Assembly (NCBI RefSeq): GCF_003248505.1
Contig: NZ_QFOA01000024.1
Location: 1-40,526 of the forward strand
DNA: 40,526 nucleotides
Direction: 5' to 3'
Source of the DNA: Sphingobium sp.
GTDB taxonomy: Bacteria; Pseudomonadota; Alphaproteobacteria; Sphingomonadales; Sphingomonadaceae
A model generated the notes under the pieces. It searched no databases. It was given only the letters and a program-made list of their open reading frames with translations, and was not told the DNA's origin. Numbering within the stretch: position 1 is the first letter of the stretch; every line of letters begins with the position of its first letter. Made by a program: the position numbers and the translations under genes. This document shows positions 33,454-40,526 of this stretch, in pieces.

Positions 33454-34266
33454 TTAGACGCGGCGGTCATTGGTCGCAAGGCAATTTGAAATATCGGCCG
33501 CAGCCTGTCGCAAGAGCGAGACTACCTGATATTGATGTACAATGAGCGGATTTTTGTTAACGAAAGGTACCGTCAGCGCTGCCGCCGACGATTCCCCACG
33601 CAATATCGGTGCGGAAATATCGATTATTCCCGGCACGACTTCGCTTGGGTGCATATCCCAACCGTTATTTTTAACCCGTTCAGCCCGATCTCTGAAAGCA
33701 GCCAGGGACGCTGGCGGCAAGTTCGGATCGAAATCGCGTTCCCAACTCGTACGTACGGTCTCGGGTTGAAATGCATACAATACCGCGCCCGATCCTGAAC
33801 TAGGGATGGGCATCCGATAGCCGAGCCTGACCGAAAATCCTATCAAACTCGCGGATTCCATCCTTGCCGCGATCAAGATGTCCCCGCCAAGCCTCAAGGC
33901 AAGGTGGCAACTCTGGTCTGCTTCCTCCGACAATCTACGCATGACAGGAAGGGCAACTTCCAGGATGGATTGGACGGGGGCCTGCCCCATCCCCAACGAA
34001 AACAGCTTCGACGTGGGCTGATATCCGCCTGCTTCACTTTGTGAGATAAACCCACGATGCTCCAATACCTGGATCATGCGAAACAGTTCGCTCGGCGAGC
34101 GTCCTAATAACTGCGAAATCATCGCAGCAGACAATGGCTTGGTAGCGCGAGATATCAATTCAAGAATATCCAGGCCTTTCTCCAAAGCAGGAGCCCGATA
34201 TTTCTGATCCTCTCCGCCTTCATTTTCCACCCTGATCTCGGACTGTGTGGAAATCTTTTTGCTCAT
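33454..34266 (-). CDS. IclR family transcriptional regulator
   Basis: The 270-residue protein has an N-terminal winged helix-turn-helix (about 28-85) with ALEKGLDILELI, AMISQLLGRSPSELFRMI and LEHRGFISQ. The C-terminal IclR effector domain follows, with LEVALPVMRRLSEEADQ and GYRMPIPSSGSGAVLYAF. The frame is open upstream to 34584, but that overlaps the GH95 gene and lacks family sequence, so the ATG at 34266 is chosen. IclR proteins commonly control sugar-acid and aromatic catabolism. Its place at the edge of the fucose genes makes it their likely regulator. The inducer is unknown. Confidence 0.92.
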   Translation of the reverse strand: MSKKISTQSEIRVENEGGEDQKYRAPALEKGLDILELISRATKPLSAAMISQLLGRSPSELFRMIQVLEHRGFISQSEAGGYQPTSKLFSLGMGQAPVQSILEVALPVMRRLSEEADQSCHLALRLGGDILIAARMESASLIGFSVRLGYRMPIPSSGSGAVLYAFQPETVRTSWERDFDPNLPPASLAAFRDRAERVKNNGWDMHPSEVVPGIIDISAPILRGESSAAALTVPFVNKNPLIVHQYQVVSLLRQAAADISNCLATNDRRV

Positions 34267-34427
34267 GTAAGTTCTTTTGCAGCCTGACAGCATCGATAAG
34301 CGATGGCTATACGGCAGACAAAGTGGAATTTCCAGACTGTATAGGGGTTGCGGTTCGCAGGAATGGGGGGAGGCGTCGCTCATGCATCGCTGAATCCCCC
34401 GCCTTGCGGCGCGAGTGCAACCTCGAT

Positions 34428-36758
34428 TTACAAGCTCATGTCTCGCTGCTGCCTGACGCGGGAGTTGGCGTTCAGGCCGAAGCTGTTCATGACACCGGCT
34501 TGCACCGGCACAATCTTCATGTCGGGCATAGCACCCGACGGATAAATCAATATTGTCTCTCCCTTGGCAAGGTGACATCGCCACTGCTGCGCACCTGCGC
34601 GTTCCAGGGGTCGGGACTGGCCGTCCACCACCGCGACTGGCTGGGCTATGTCGATTTCGATGACGAAAGGCTCACCCGCCCGGCTTTCCACTCTGATCCA
34701 AGCCGTTTGTCCGGCCTGCCGCCGCGCGCTGACCAGAAAGCCCCCTTGCGCACTCATGTCGGTAAACACGCACTCCTGCCACGTTGACGGAACGGCAGGC
34801 AATGGCCGGATGACGCCGCCCCAACTCTGGAGCAGCATGTCATGGATCGACTGCGCCCCCGACAACGGCGTTTCGATAACCGGCCCTGACTCTTTGTAAA
34901 ATGTGTTGGGCCTCAGATATTCATCGAAGAGAGATTTCAGATAAGCGATGGCGTCATCACCCTTACCCAGCGCAGCGGAAATAGACGATGCGCCCGTAGA
35001 TGAATATCCGCGCAACATTGCGGGCATGGACTGCCAATGCGCCAACGACCTCTCGATCAGCGCACGCGCACCACGCTGATCGCGATTGACGAGATATAGC
35101 GGGTATATCATCAACATATGCGAATAATGACGGTGGGAGCTTTTCAGCGGCAAACCCGCGCCGATCATATAACCGCTGGCATCCTTCGGATAATCGGCGA
35201 GTTCGTCGCGTATTCGACGCCATTCCGGAATAAGCGGATCGTCGATGCCAAGGCGTTCGGCAGCATCTATCAGCGCTGCACAACTCCACTGCAACAGTGC
35301 GAGATCGTAGTTCAGGTCCGGGGCTGAGCCATATTCCGGAGAGTATGTGGGCGGCAAATGAAGTCGCCCATCCTTCCCGGGGGTCAGGAAATGACGGTAA
35401 TAATTGGTCGTTCGACGCAGGACCGGGAACAGCGTGTTCTTCAGGATCGCATCATCCATGCTGTGCCGCCAGACAAGCCAGATATCGTGGAGCGCCCACG
35501 GCAGATTGCCCATCTCAGGCGGATTGCCCCCTCCGCCGGAGGTCAGCCCGTCCACCAGTTTCACGTCCGTTCCTGCCACAGGGGGCTTTACCGGCGATTC
35601 AAGGACGGTCCCCGCAGATCGCCCGAAGGAGGCGGAGTCAGAACGATATTGCAGTTCCACATTATCGATCAATTGCTGCTGGTTGTCGTGAATCGTCCGG
35701 ATAAGCGACCCGGCAAGGTGCATACGGTTGGATGCGATCATGGGCCAGTAGATGAGTTGCACGTTGAGATTCCAGGTCGCATAGGGCCATGCAGTGGGTT
35801 GCAGCCACGGACCCTGGTTATCGACATAGGCCCTGTCGCCGCGCGTGGCGGAAGCCAGCTTGTACATCTGGATCCAGTAGAAGCTTTCGACCTGCGTGTC
35901 CGGAATGCTGAGGAAACTGGCGGGATAATAGTCGTGCCACCAGCGCATGTGCCGACGCTCCAGGGAAGCATCCGCCGCCGACCTGCGCACTGCGTCGAGA
36001 GCCTGCTCTCTGGCTCCGTCGCCGGGAAAATCGTGCATCACACTGGCGATCAACTTCCCCCCTTCCTGCCGCCAGGCGGTTGCGGTTCCTCCGCCGGATA
36101 GGAGCGGTTGAAGCCACAGTTCTTCCTTTCCGTCGCGCGCGCGCGCTCCTTTCGGGTTTCTCCTATAGTTTGGGTCGACGCGCTTGGGTTCTTTACGATC
36201 TATGCCCCATTTCTGCCGTGGGCTGATCGCTTCTTCGCCGACCCATTCCCACCGTGCGTTCCGTTCGCCCCCCGAGGCGTTAAACTGCACAACAAGCACC
36301 ATGTCGTCGGCATGGACATAGGCGCGTATCGCAACGATACCGCGATCCGTCTGTACCGTTCCGGTCAACATCGCATCATGCAGTTTCAGGCGCATCGCGG
36401 TGCGGCCTGTTATCCTGCCGTCAGTACGAAGCAGGAAGTGGCCGATCGGCAGGCGGGCCCGATCATAACCCGTCGATCGCAAGGGTGTGCGATGATCCTG
36501 CACATCCGATCGACCGAGGTCGATCCTGATCGCACCTGCGTTTTCGTCGTAGTAAAGCATCGCGCCCATCATCCCGTTACCGAGAAAGGGCCCTTCGTCC
36601 CATGCTTTGGGCATGCGGTCCCAAACCAGATCGTGCCGAGCGAGGAATGACGGCCAGTCGACAGACGACGGGGCGGGCGCTTTCGCCGCAAACGCAGACC
36701 TCGGTATGAAGGCTGCGGCGGTCAGAAGCTTCAGGACAGTCCTGCGAATTGGCGACAC
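34428..36758 (-). CDS. GH95 family alpha-L-fucosidase-type glycoside hydrolase, Tat-exported
   Basis: This 776-residue protein starts at a GTG with GAGAGGA upstream. An RRTVLKLL twin-arginine signal ends near AFA (residue 24). The N-terminal domain has GPFLGNGMMGAMLYY, and the (alpha/alpha)6 catalytic domain runs from about 280. Hallmarks of GH95 are Asn330 and Asn332 in TWNLN, Glu475 in YSPEYGS (the expected general acid) and HRHYSH at 542-547. GH95 enzymes release alpha-1,2-linked L-fucose, and some release L-galactose. The length fits the family. With the neighbouring fucose-oxidation genes it should free L-fucose from glycans in the periplasm. Separated from lldD by a terminator. Confidence 0.85.
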   Translation of the reverse strand: MSPIRRTVLKLLTAAAFIPRSAFAAKAPAPSSVDWPSFLARHDLVWDRMPKAWDEGPFLGNGMMGAMLYYDENAGAIRIDLGRSDVQDHRTPLRSTGYDRARLPIGHFLLRTDGRITGRTAMRLKLHDAMLTGTVQTDRGIVAIRAYVHADDMVLVVQFNASGGERNARWEWVGEEAISPRQKWGIDRKEPKRVDPNYRRNPKGARARDGKEELWLQPLLSGGGTATAWRQEGGKLIASVMHDFPGDGAREQALDAVRRSAADASLERRHMRWWHDYYPASFLSIPDTQVESFYWIQMYKLASATRGDRAYVDNQGPWLQPTAWPYATWNLNVQLIYWPMIASNRMHLAGSLIRTIHDNQQQLIDNVELQYRSDSASFGRSAGTVLESPVKPPVAGTDVKLVDGLTSGGGGNPPEMGNLPWALHDIWLVWRHSMDDAILKNTLFPVLRRTTNYYRHFLTPGKDGRLHLPPTYSPEYGSAPDLNYDLALLQWSCAALIDAAERLGIDDPLIPEWRRIRDELADYPKDASGYMIGAGLPLKSSHRHYSHMLMIYPLYLVNRDQRGARALIERSLAHWQSMPAMLRGYSSTGASSISAALGKGDDAIAYLKSLFDEYLRPNTFYKESGPVIETPLSGAQSIHDMLLQSWGGVIRPLPAVPSTWQECVFTDMSAQGGFLVSARRQAGQTAWIRVESRAGEPFVIEIDIAQPVAVVDGQSRPLERAGAQQWRCHLAKGETILIYPSGAMPDMKIVPVQAGVMNSFGLNANSRVRQQRDMSL

Positions 36759-36812
36759 TGGTCTTTCCTCTCCATTGATCGTCCCGTTCGGACCTAATCT
36801 TCCATTTCAGAT

Positions 36813-36849
36813 AAAAAGCCGGGGGCGGAATGTGCAGATTCCGCCCCCG
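36813..36849 (-). terminator. Intrinsic terminator after lldD
   Basis: On the minus strand a 12-bp GC-rich stem (36838-36849 with 36820-36831) with a 6-nt loop is followed by GGCTTTTTAT. It lies just 14 bp after the lldD stop and upstream of the GH95 gene, so the two genes are probably separate transcription units. Confidence 0.8.
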
Positions 36850-36862
36850 CCCCCGACCGCGA

Positions 36863-37999
36863 TCATCGACTGTCGATCAGGCTTTGATCCACCTGTGACA
36901 GTTTCGATATCCCGGCCAATGCCATCGCGGTTCGCATCTCTGCCAGATAAATGTCGATCAGGTCGCTGACGCCCTTTCCGCCTGCCGCAGCCAGGGCGTA
37001 GACCCAGGCGCGACCGAGCAGCACGCCTCGGGCTCCCAGCGCCATCATGCGCAAGACATCGACGCCCGACCTTATTCCGGAATCCGCCAGAACGGTGATG
37101 TCGCTACCCACCGCATCGGCGATGCTGGGGAGTGCGCGCGCGGTGGCGATGGCGCCGTCGAGTTGACGCCCGCCATGATTGGACACCACAATGCCGTCAG
37201 CGCCGAACCGAACGGCATCGCGAGCATCGTCGGGATCCAATATTCCCTTGATAATAAGCGGTCCGTCCCATTCCGCCCTGATCCATTCCAGATCGCTCCA
37301 CCGGATCGACGGATCGAAATTTTGAGCCAGCCATCCCATGAAATCTTCAAGGCCGCTGGATTTTCCGAGCACCGGGGCGACATTCCCCAGGATATGCGGT
37401 CTGCCCATGACGCCGACCGACCATGCCCATGCAGGTTTTCCGACAATTTGCAGACCGCGGCGCAGACCGGCATATGGACCGGACAACCCGCTATGCGCAT
37501 CGCGCCGGCGTGCGCCCGGCACCGGCATATCGACGGTAAACACCAGGGCAGACGCGCCTGCCGCCTTTGCACGCGCAATCAGATCGCGCATGAAGCCCCG
37601 GTCGCGAATGACGTAGAGCTGAAACCAGAAAGGCGCGGTGCAATCGCGCGCCACCTCTTCGATGGAACAGACCGATACCGTCGATAGGCAGAAAGGGACG
37701 TCGCGACGGCTTGCCGCGCGCGCAGCCTGCCTCTCACCCCGACGCGCATAAAGCCCCGTCAGGCCAACCGGCGCCAGCACCAACGGCGCAGCAACCTCCT
37801 GCCCGAACAAGTTGGTGCGAAGGTCGATGGCCGCGACATCGCGCAACACGCGCTGGCGCAACGCAACCGTCCGCAGCGCGCATTGATTTTCGTCCAAAGT
37901 GCGCTCGTCGCCAGCGCCTCCGTCGATATAGTCGAACAGAAACCGGGGGAGGCGTCGTCGAGCGCCGCGCCGAAAATCCTGTGTCGATGTCGCTATCAT
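36863..37999 (-). CDS. lldD: FMN-dependent L-lactate dehydrogenase / alpha-hydroxy-acid oxidase
   Basis: The 378-residue enzyme oxidises an L-2-hydroxy acid, most probably L-lactate to pyruvate, at the inner membrane. Visible active-site residues are Tyr24 in FLFDYIDGGAGDE, Tyr129 in WFQLYV, Lys251 in LIIKGI and the catalytic base His275 with Arg278 in VSNHGGRQLDG. FMN phosphate-binding sequences follow in VLADSGIRSG and GARGVLLGRAWVY. It is transcribed away from the fucose dehydrogenase gene. L-lactate is a product of oxidative L-fucose breakdown, which explains its place here. A role on another hydroxy acid cannot be excluded. Confidence 0.92.
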   Translation of the reverse strand: MIATSTQDFRRGARRRLPRFLFDYIDGGAGDERTLDENQCALRTVALRQRVLRDVAAIDLRTNLFGQEVAAPLVLAPVGLTGLYARRGERQAARAASRRDVPFCLSTVSVCSIEEVARDCTAPFWFQLYVIRDRGFMRDLIARAKAAGASALVFTVDMPVPGARRRDAHSGLSGPYAGLRRGLQIVGKPAWAWSVGVMGRPHILGNVAPVLGKSSGLEDFMGWLAQNFDPSIRWSDLEWIRAEWDGPLIIKGILDPDDARDAVRFGADGIVVSNHGGRQLDGAIATARALPSIADAVGSDITVLADSGIRSGVDVLRMMALGARGVLLGRAWVYALAAAGGKGVSDLIDIYLAEMRTAMALAGISKLSQVDQSLIDSR

Positions 38000-38145
38000 A
38001 GCCAGCTGATCTTACAAAATTTCATATGCGAATGTTTACATTACAAATGAACAATGACAAGAGGCAATGGAGGAGATGGTACGCTGCCTTTCCAAAACTG
38101 GATATCCGATGCAGCAACCTTGGGTATCGCAAGAGAGACGATATT
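38000..38145. promoter_or_regulatory. Divergent promoter region, lldD and fucose dehydrogenase
   Basis: These 146 bp separate the two divergent starts and are AT-richer near lldD (around 38003-38055). They contain a TTCATATGCGAA dyad (38022-38033) that could be an operator, for instance for the IclR protein. No clear -35/-10 pair could be fixed. Confidence 0.4.
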
Positions 38146-39168
38146 ATGATCGCAAAACGTGTGGCGCGAAGATCGGGCCTGGAATTCAGCGAATTGGGTT
38201 TCGGTGCGGCGGCAATCGGCAATCTTTATCGCCCCATAAGCGACAACCAAGCGCACGATGTGCTGGAAATGGCGCTTTATGCAGGCATGTCTTATGTCGA
38301 CACAGCCCCCCATTATGGTCACGGGTTGAGCGAGAGGCGGGTAGGCGACGTGATCCGGGAGCGCCGCGATGTCCTCCTTTCCACCAAAGTTGGCAGGCTT
38401 TTAAAGGCTGATCGTAGCTTGTCGGGTTGCCGGATGCGAGAAGGCTTCTGCTCTCCAATGCCGTTTACCAGGCTCTACGATTATAGTTATGATGGTATAT
38501 TGCGGTCATGGGAGGACAGTCGCCAGCGACTTGGCATGGCTGCGATCGACATTCTTTACGTGCACGACATCGGGCGCCTGACACATGGCGAGCGTAATGA
38601 CTATCATTTCGATGCCCTTACTTCGGGAGGCGGATTTCGCGCCCTGGAAGAATTGCGTGCGGCAAGGGAAATCGCGGCTTTCGGCATCGGTGCCAACGAA
38701 TGGGAAATATGCGTCAGCGCGATGGACCATGTAGATATGGACGTGGTGCTGCTCGCGGGGCGCTACACATTGCTCGACCAAAGCGCGTTGGCCAGATTTC
38801 TCCCGCTATGCCTGGAGCGGGACGTATCCGTCGTGATAGGGGGGCCTTATAACTCGGGCATACTGGCGACAGGAACCCGGCGTAGCGGGCCAGTCCATTA
38901 TGATTATGGCGAAGCGCCGCCAGAGGTCATCGAAAAGGTGAGCAAGATGGAAGCCCTTTGCGACCATTTTCGCGTCCCGCTAGCCGCAGCCGCGCTGCAG
39001 TTTCCGCTCGCCCATCCTGCCGTCGTCAGTGTCATACCCGGGCTCGGCAATGTGGCGCGGGTTCAACAGACGGTTGATCTGTATCTGACAGCCATCCCCA
39101 CCGAATTTTGGAACGCTCTGCGTTACATATATTTGCTGGACGACGCCGCCCCCGTGCCGGTTCAATAA
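38146..39168 (+). CDS. Aldo/keto reductase, L-fucose (D-threo-aldose) dehydrogenase type
   Basis: The 340-residue protein is an aldo/keto reductase with the catalytic tetrad Asp52 and Tyr57 (VDTAPHYGHG), Lys81 (LSTKVGR) and His140 (LYVHD). The N-terminal LGFGAAAIGNLYRPISD and the C-terminal region AVVSVIPGLGNVARVQQ match the D-threo-aldose 1-dehydrogenase branch. Members of this branch oxidise L-fucose to L-fuconolactone with NAD(P)+. The ATG at 38146 follows AGAGAG. The open frame to 38026 adds no family sequence. It ends 1 bp before the lactonase gene, whose product would open the lactone. This context makes L-fucose the likely substrate. Confidence 0.85.
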   Translation: MIAKRVARRSGLEFSELGFGAAAIGNLYRPISDNQAHDVLEMALYAGMSYVDTAPHYGHGLSERRVGDVIRERRDVLLSTKVGRLLKADRSLSGCRMREGFCSPMPFTRLYDYSYDGILRSWEDSRQRLGMAAIDILYVHDIGRLTHGERNDYHFDALTSGGGFRALEELRAAREIAAFGIGANEWEICVSAMDHVDMDVVLLAGRYTLLDQSALARFLPLCLERDVSVVIGGPYNSGILATGTRRSGPVHYDYGEAPPEVIEKVSKMEALCDHFRVPLAAAALQFPLAHPAVVSVIPGLGNVARVQQTVDLYLTAIPTEFWNALRYIYLLDDAAPVPVQ

Positions 39169-39169
39169 T

Positions 39170-40033
39170 ATGCGGATCGATGCCCATCAGCATTTTTGGC
39201 GTCTGGATCGCGGCGATTATCATTGGCTGACCGAGGACATGACTGCCCTTTACCGCGACTTTGGCCCCAATGATCTGGAACCGCATCTCGGTATCGGCAG
39301 GATAGAGGCGACCATTGCCGTACAAGCGGCACCGACCGAAGAGGAAACCGAATTCCTCCTCGATATGGCCGCCAATCACAACTGGATTGCCGGTGTTGTA
39401 GGGTGGGCCGATCTGGAAGCCACAAATGCTGTCACGCGTATCGCACGGCTTGCCCGCCGCGACAGGCTGGTGGGGCTGCGCCCCATGTTGCAGGACCTGC
39501 CTGATGTGAACTGGATCAGCCGTGCTTCGATCGCACCGGCGCTCAGGGCCATGGAAATGCACGGGCTGGTCCTGGACGCGCTGGTTCGCGCCGAACAGAT
39601 AGATTTGATCCACGACTTGGCCTGGCGACATCCGGGGCTTGTCATCGTGCTGGATCATGCAGGCAAACCGCCATTGATGAAGGATTTGACCGAATGGCGT
39701 GCGTCCATAGCGCGTTTGGCAAACTGTCCGAACGTCTATGTGAAGCTGTCGGGCCTCCTCACCGAAGCGACAGACGGAGCCGATGCTCGATCCCTACGCC
39801 CCCTGTATGACAATCTGTTGTTTGCGTTTGGCGCCAGCCGCCTTTTGTGGGGAAGCGACTGGCCCGTCGTGACGTCGAAGGCCAATTACGCGCAGTGGCT
39901 GAAAATGGCCGAGCGCCTGATCGCCGGTCTTTCGGAAAGCGAGCGCGACGCGGTCATGGGCGGCAATGCCGCACATGTTTACGGCATCGCGACCGTTCGC
40001 GAACCACAGCCGCCTCGCCATTTGCCAGCGTAA
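39170..40033 (+). CDS. Amidohydrolase-family lactonase, probable L-fuconolactonase
   Basis: The 287-residue protein is a COG3618-type amidohydrolase TIM barrel. It has His6 and His8 in IDAHQHFWRLD, Asp162-His163 in VLDHAGKPP, VYVKLSGL near 189 and Asp230 in LLWGSDWPV. Family members hydrolyse sugar lactones such as L-fucono-, L-rhamnono- and L-galactono-lactones. Its start lies 1 bp after the stop of the fucose dehydrogenase gene, so the two are coupled and act in sequence to give L-fuconate. The fuconate dehydratase and later enzymes must be outside the window. L-rhamnose or L-galactose cannot be ruled out as the true sugar. Confidence 0.85.
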   Translation: MRIDAHQHFWRLDRGDYHWLTEDMTALYRDFGPNDLEPHLGIGRIEATIAVQAAPTEEETEFLLDMAANHNWIAGVVGWADLEATNAVTRIARLARRDRLVGLRPMLQDLPDVNWISRASIAPALRAMEMHGLVLDALVRAEQIDLIHDLAWRHPGLVIVLDHAGKPPLMKDLTEWRASIARLANCPNVYVKLSGLLTEATDGADARSLRPLYDNLLFAFGASRLLWGSDWPVVTSKANYAQWLKMAERLIAGLSESERDAVMGGNAAHVYGIATVREPQPPRHLPA

Positions 40034-40093
40034 ATCAGCCTGGAAGTTCGGACGCAAGTCGCTGCACGACTTCGGGTAAACAAGGATAACGAT

Positions 40094-40428
40094 ATGAGGT
40101 TTTGTGGCGCTGGCCGTGTCATTGTCTGGGTGGTGGCCGGCATGTTGGGCTTAGCGGCCGATATGCCTGCGATCGCTCAGGACATAGCGCGGGCCGACGT
40201 CGATACTCCACCCCTCGATCGAACCGTGACGACAGCCATAGTTCCTCAGATCGACCGCCTGATCGACCGCCTGTTGATCCAGCGGCGCGATTTCACCATC
40301 GATGGCGTCCGGGTATTCGATCAGGACGATAAGTTTCTCCCCGGCAAAATCGCGGCGATCATGGCATATCGGGTAACATCCCTGACGCACGACGACCCGC
40401 GCCTTTCGCAGCGACTTGAGGAATTCAG
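40094..40428 (+). pseudogene. Secreted protein gene truncated by a mobile element
   Basis: The ATG follows AAGGATAACGAT and starts a signal peptide (VIVWVVAGMLGLAAD, cleavage near AIAQD). About 85 mature residues follow, including PQIDRLIDRLLIQRRDFTIDG as adjacent pieces and GKIAAIMAYRV. The family is not recognised. Native coding appears to stop after RLEEF at about 40428. The frame then runs four codons into repeat-bearing DNA and stops at 40444. The abrupt end beside a mobile-element terminus indicates interruption. It follows the fuconolactonase by 60 bp and may have been part of that transcription unit. Whether the rest of the gene lies beyond the element is not visible. Confidence 0.6.
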
Positions 40429-40526
40429 TGTTGATTGCCGCTGAGAAGTGACCCGGGGTTTTCATCGAGAAGTGACCCACCTTGCGATTATGTTTCGGAT
40501 GTCAGGGGTGGGTCAAGATGGGGTTT
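40429..40526. mobile_element. Terminus of an IS21-like insertion sequence
   Basis: From about 40429 (TGTTGATTGCCG) the sequence begins with TG and carries two exact copies of GAGAAGTGACCC, at 40443-40454 and 40467-40478, 24 bp apart. A related inverted GGGTGGGTCA follows near 40508. Repeated TGACCC-type blocks inside a TG-starting end are typical of IS21-family termini. No istA or istB coding sequence is yet visible because the window ends. The exact boundary is inferred from where the secreted protein stops looking native. Confidence 0.6.

Noticed and set aside
33454..34584. Long N-terminal form of the IclR protein
   Set aside because: The extra 106 codons overlap the GH95 gene and do not resemble IclR. 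The ATG at 34266 gives the normal length.
1..40526. tRNA, rRNA or CRISPR array
   Set aside because: No cloverleaf-like sequence, rRNA segment or regularly spaced repeat series was found by eye.

Overview
The window looks like chromosomal DNA of an alphaproteobacterium, most probably a sphingomonad (Sphingobium, Sphingomonas, Novosphingobium or a relative). This is inferred from the GC-rich coding sequence, two large TonB-dependent receptors with DI(V/I)VTARR plug starts, a cyoABCD ubiquinol oxidase, a NasTS-type nitrate cluster with an alginate-export-type porin, and an oxidative L-fucose pathway. No rRNA, tRNA or CRISPR array was seen.

Region 1 (1-10.8 kb) is an uptake and oxidation island. 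A coupled GMC oxidoreductase and aldehyde dehydrogenase run leftwards. Beside them lies the C-terminal remnant of an SMP-30/gluconolactonase gene. Rightwards come a TonB-dependent receptor, an APH-fold phosphotransferase and a second TonB-dependent receptor behind a very AT-rich promoter region. The substrate cannot be read from the sequence.

Region 2 (11.2-19.6 kb, all leftwards) is cyoABCD followed after 66 bp by a tripartite efflux pump (HlyD/EmrA adaptor, DHA2/EmrB transporter, NodT-type outer-membrane channel). Nearly every junction is an ATGA or TGATG overlap. A patatin-like phospholipase and a TetR regulator lie upstream.

Region 3 (22.0-33.1 kb, all leftwards) is a complete nitrate assimilation cluster: nasT-nasS, narK, a porin, then nirB-nirD-nasA-cobA. 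The most interesting non-coding signals are here. The leaders of narK and of nirB each carry a pair of short stem-loops resembling ANTAR-protein targets, followed by a strong intrinsic terminator. Three of the four hexaloops have A at position 1 and G at position 4. NasT is an ANTAR protein, so the cluster appears to contain two NasT-controlled antitermination gates in series, the second directly after the porin stop codon.

Region 4 (33.4-40.5 kb) is an L-fucose utilisation locus: IclR regulator, Tat-exported GH95 alpha-L-fucosidase, FMN-dependent L-lactate dehydrogenase, aldo/keto reductase of the L-fucose dehydrogenase type and a fuconolactonase-type amidohydrolase. It ends in a secreted-protein gene cut off by what appears to be the terminus of an IS21-like element at about 40429.
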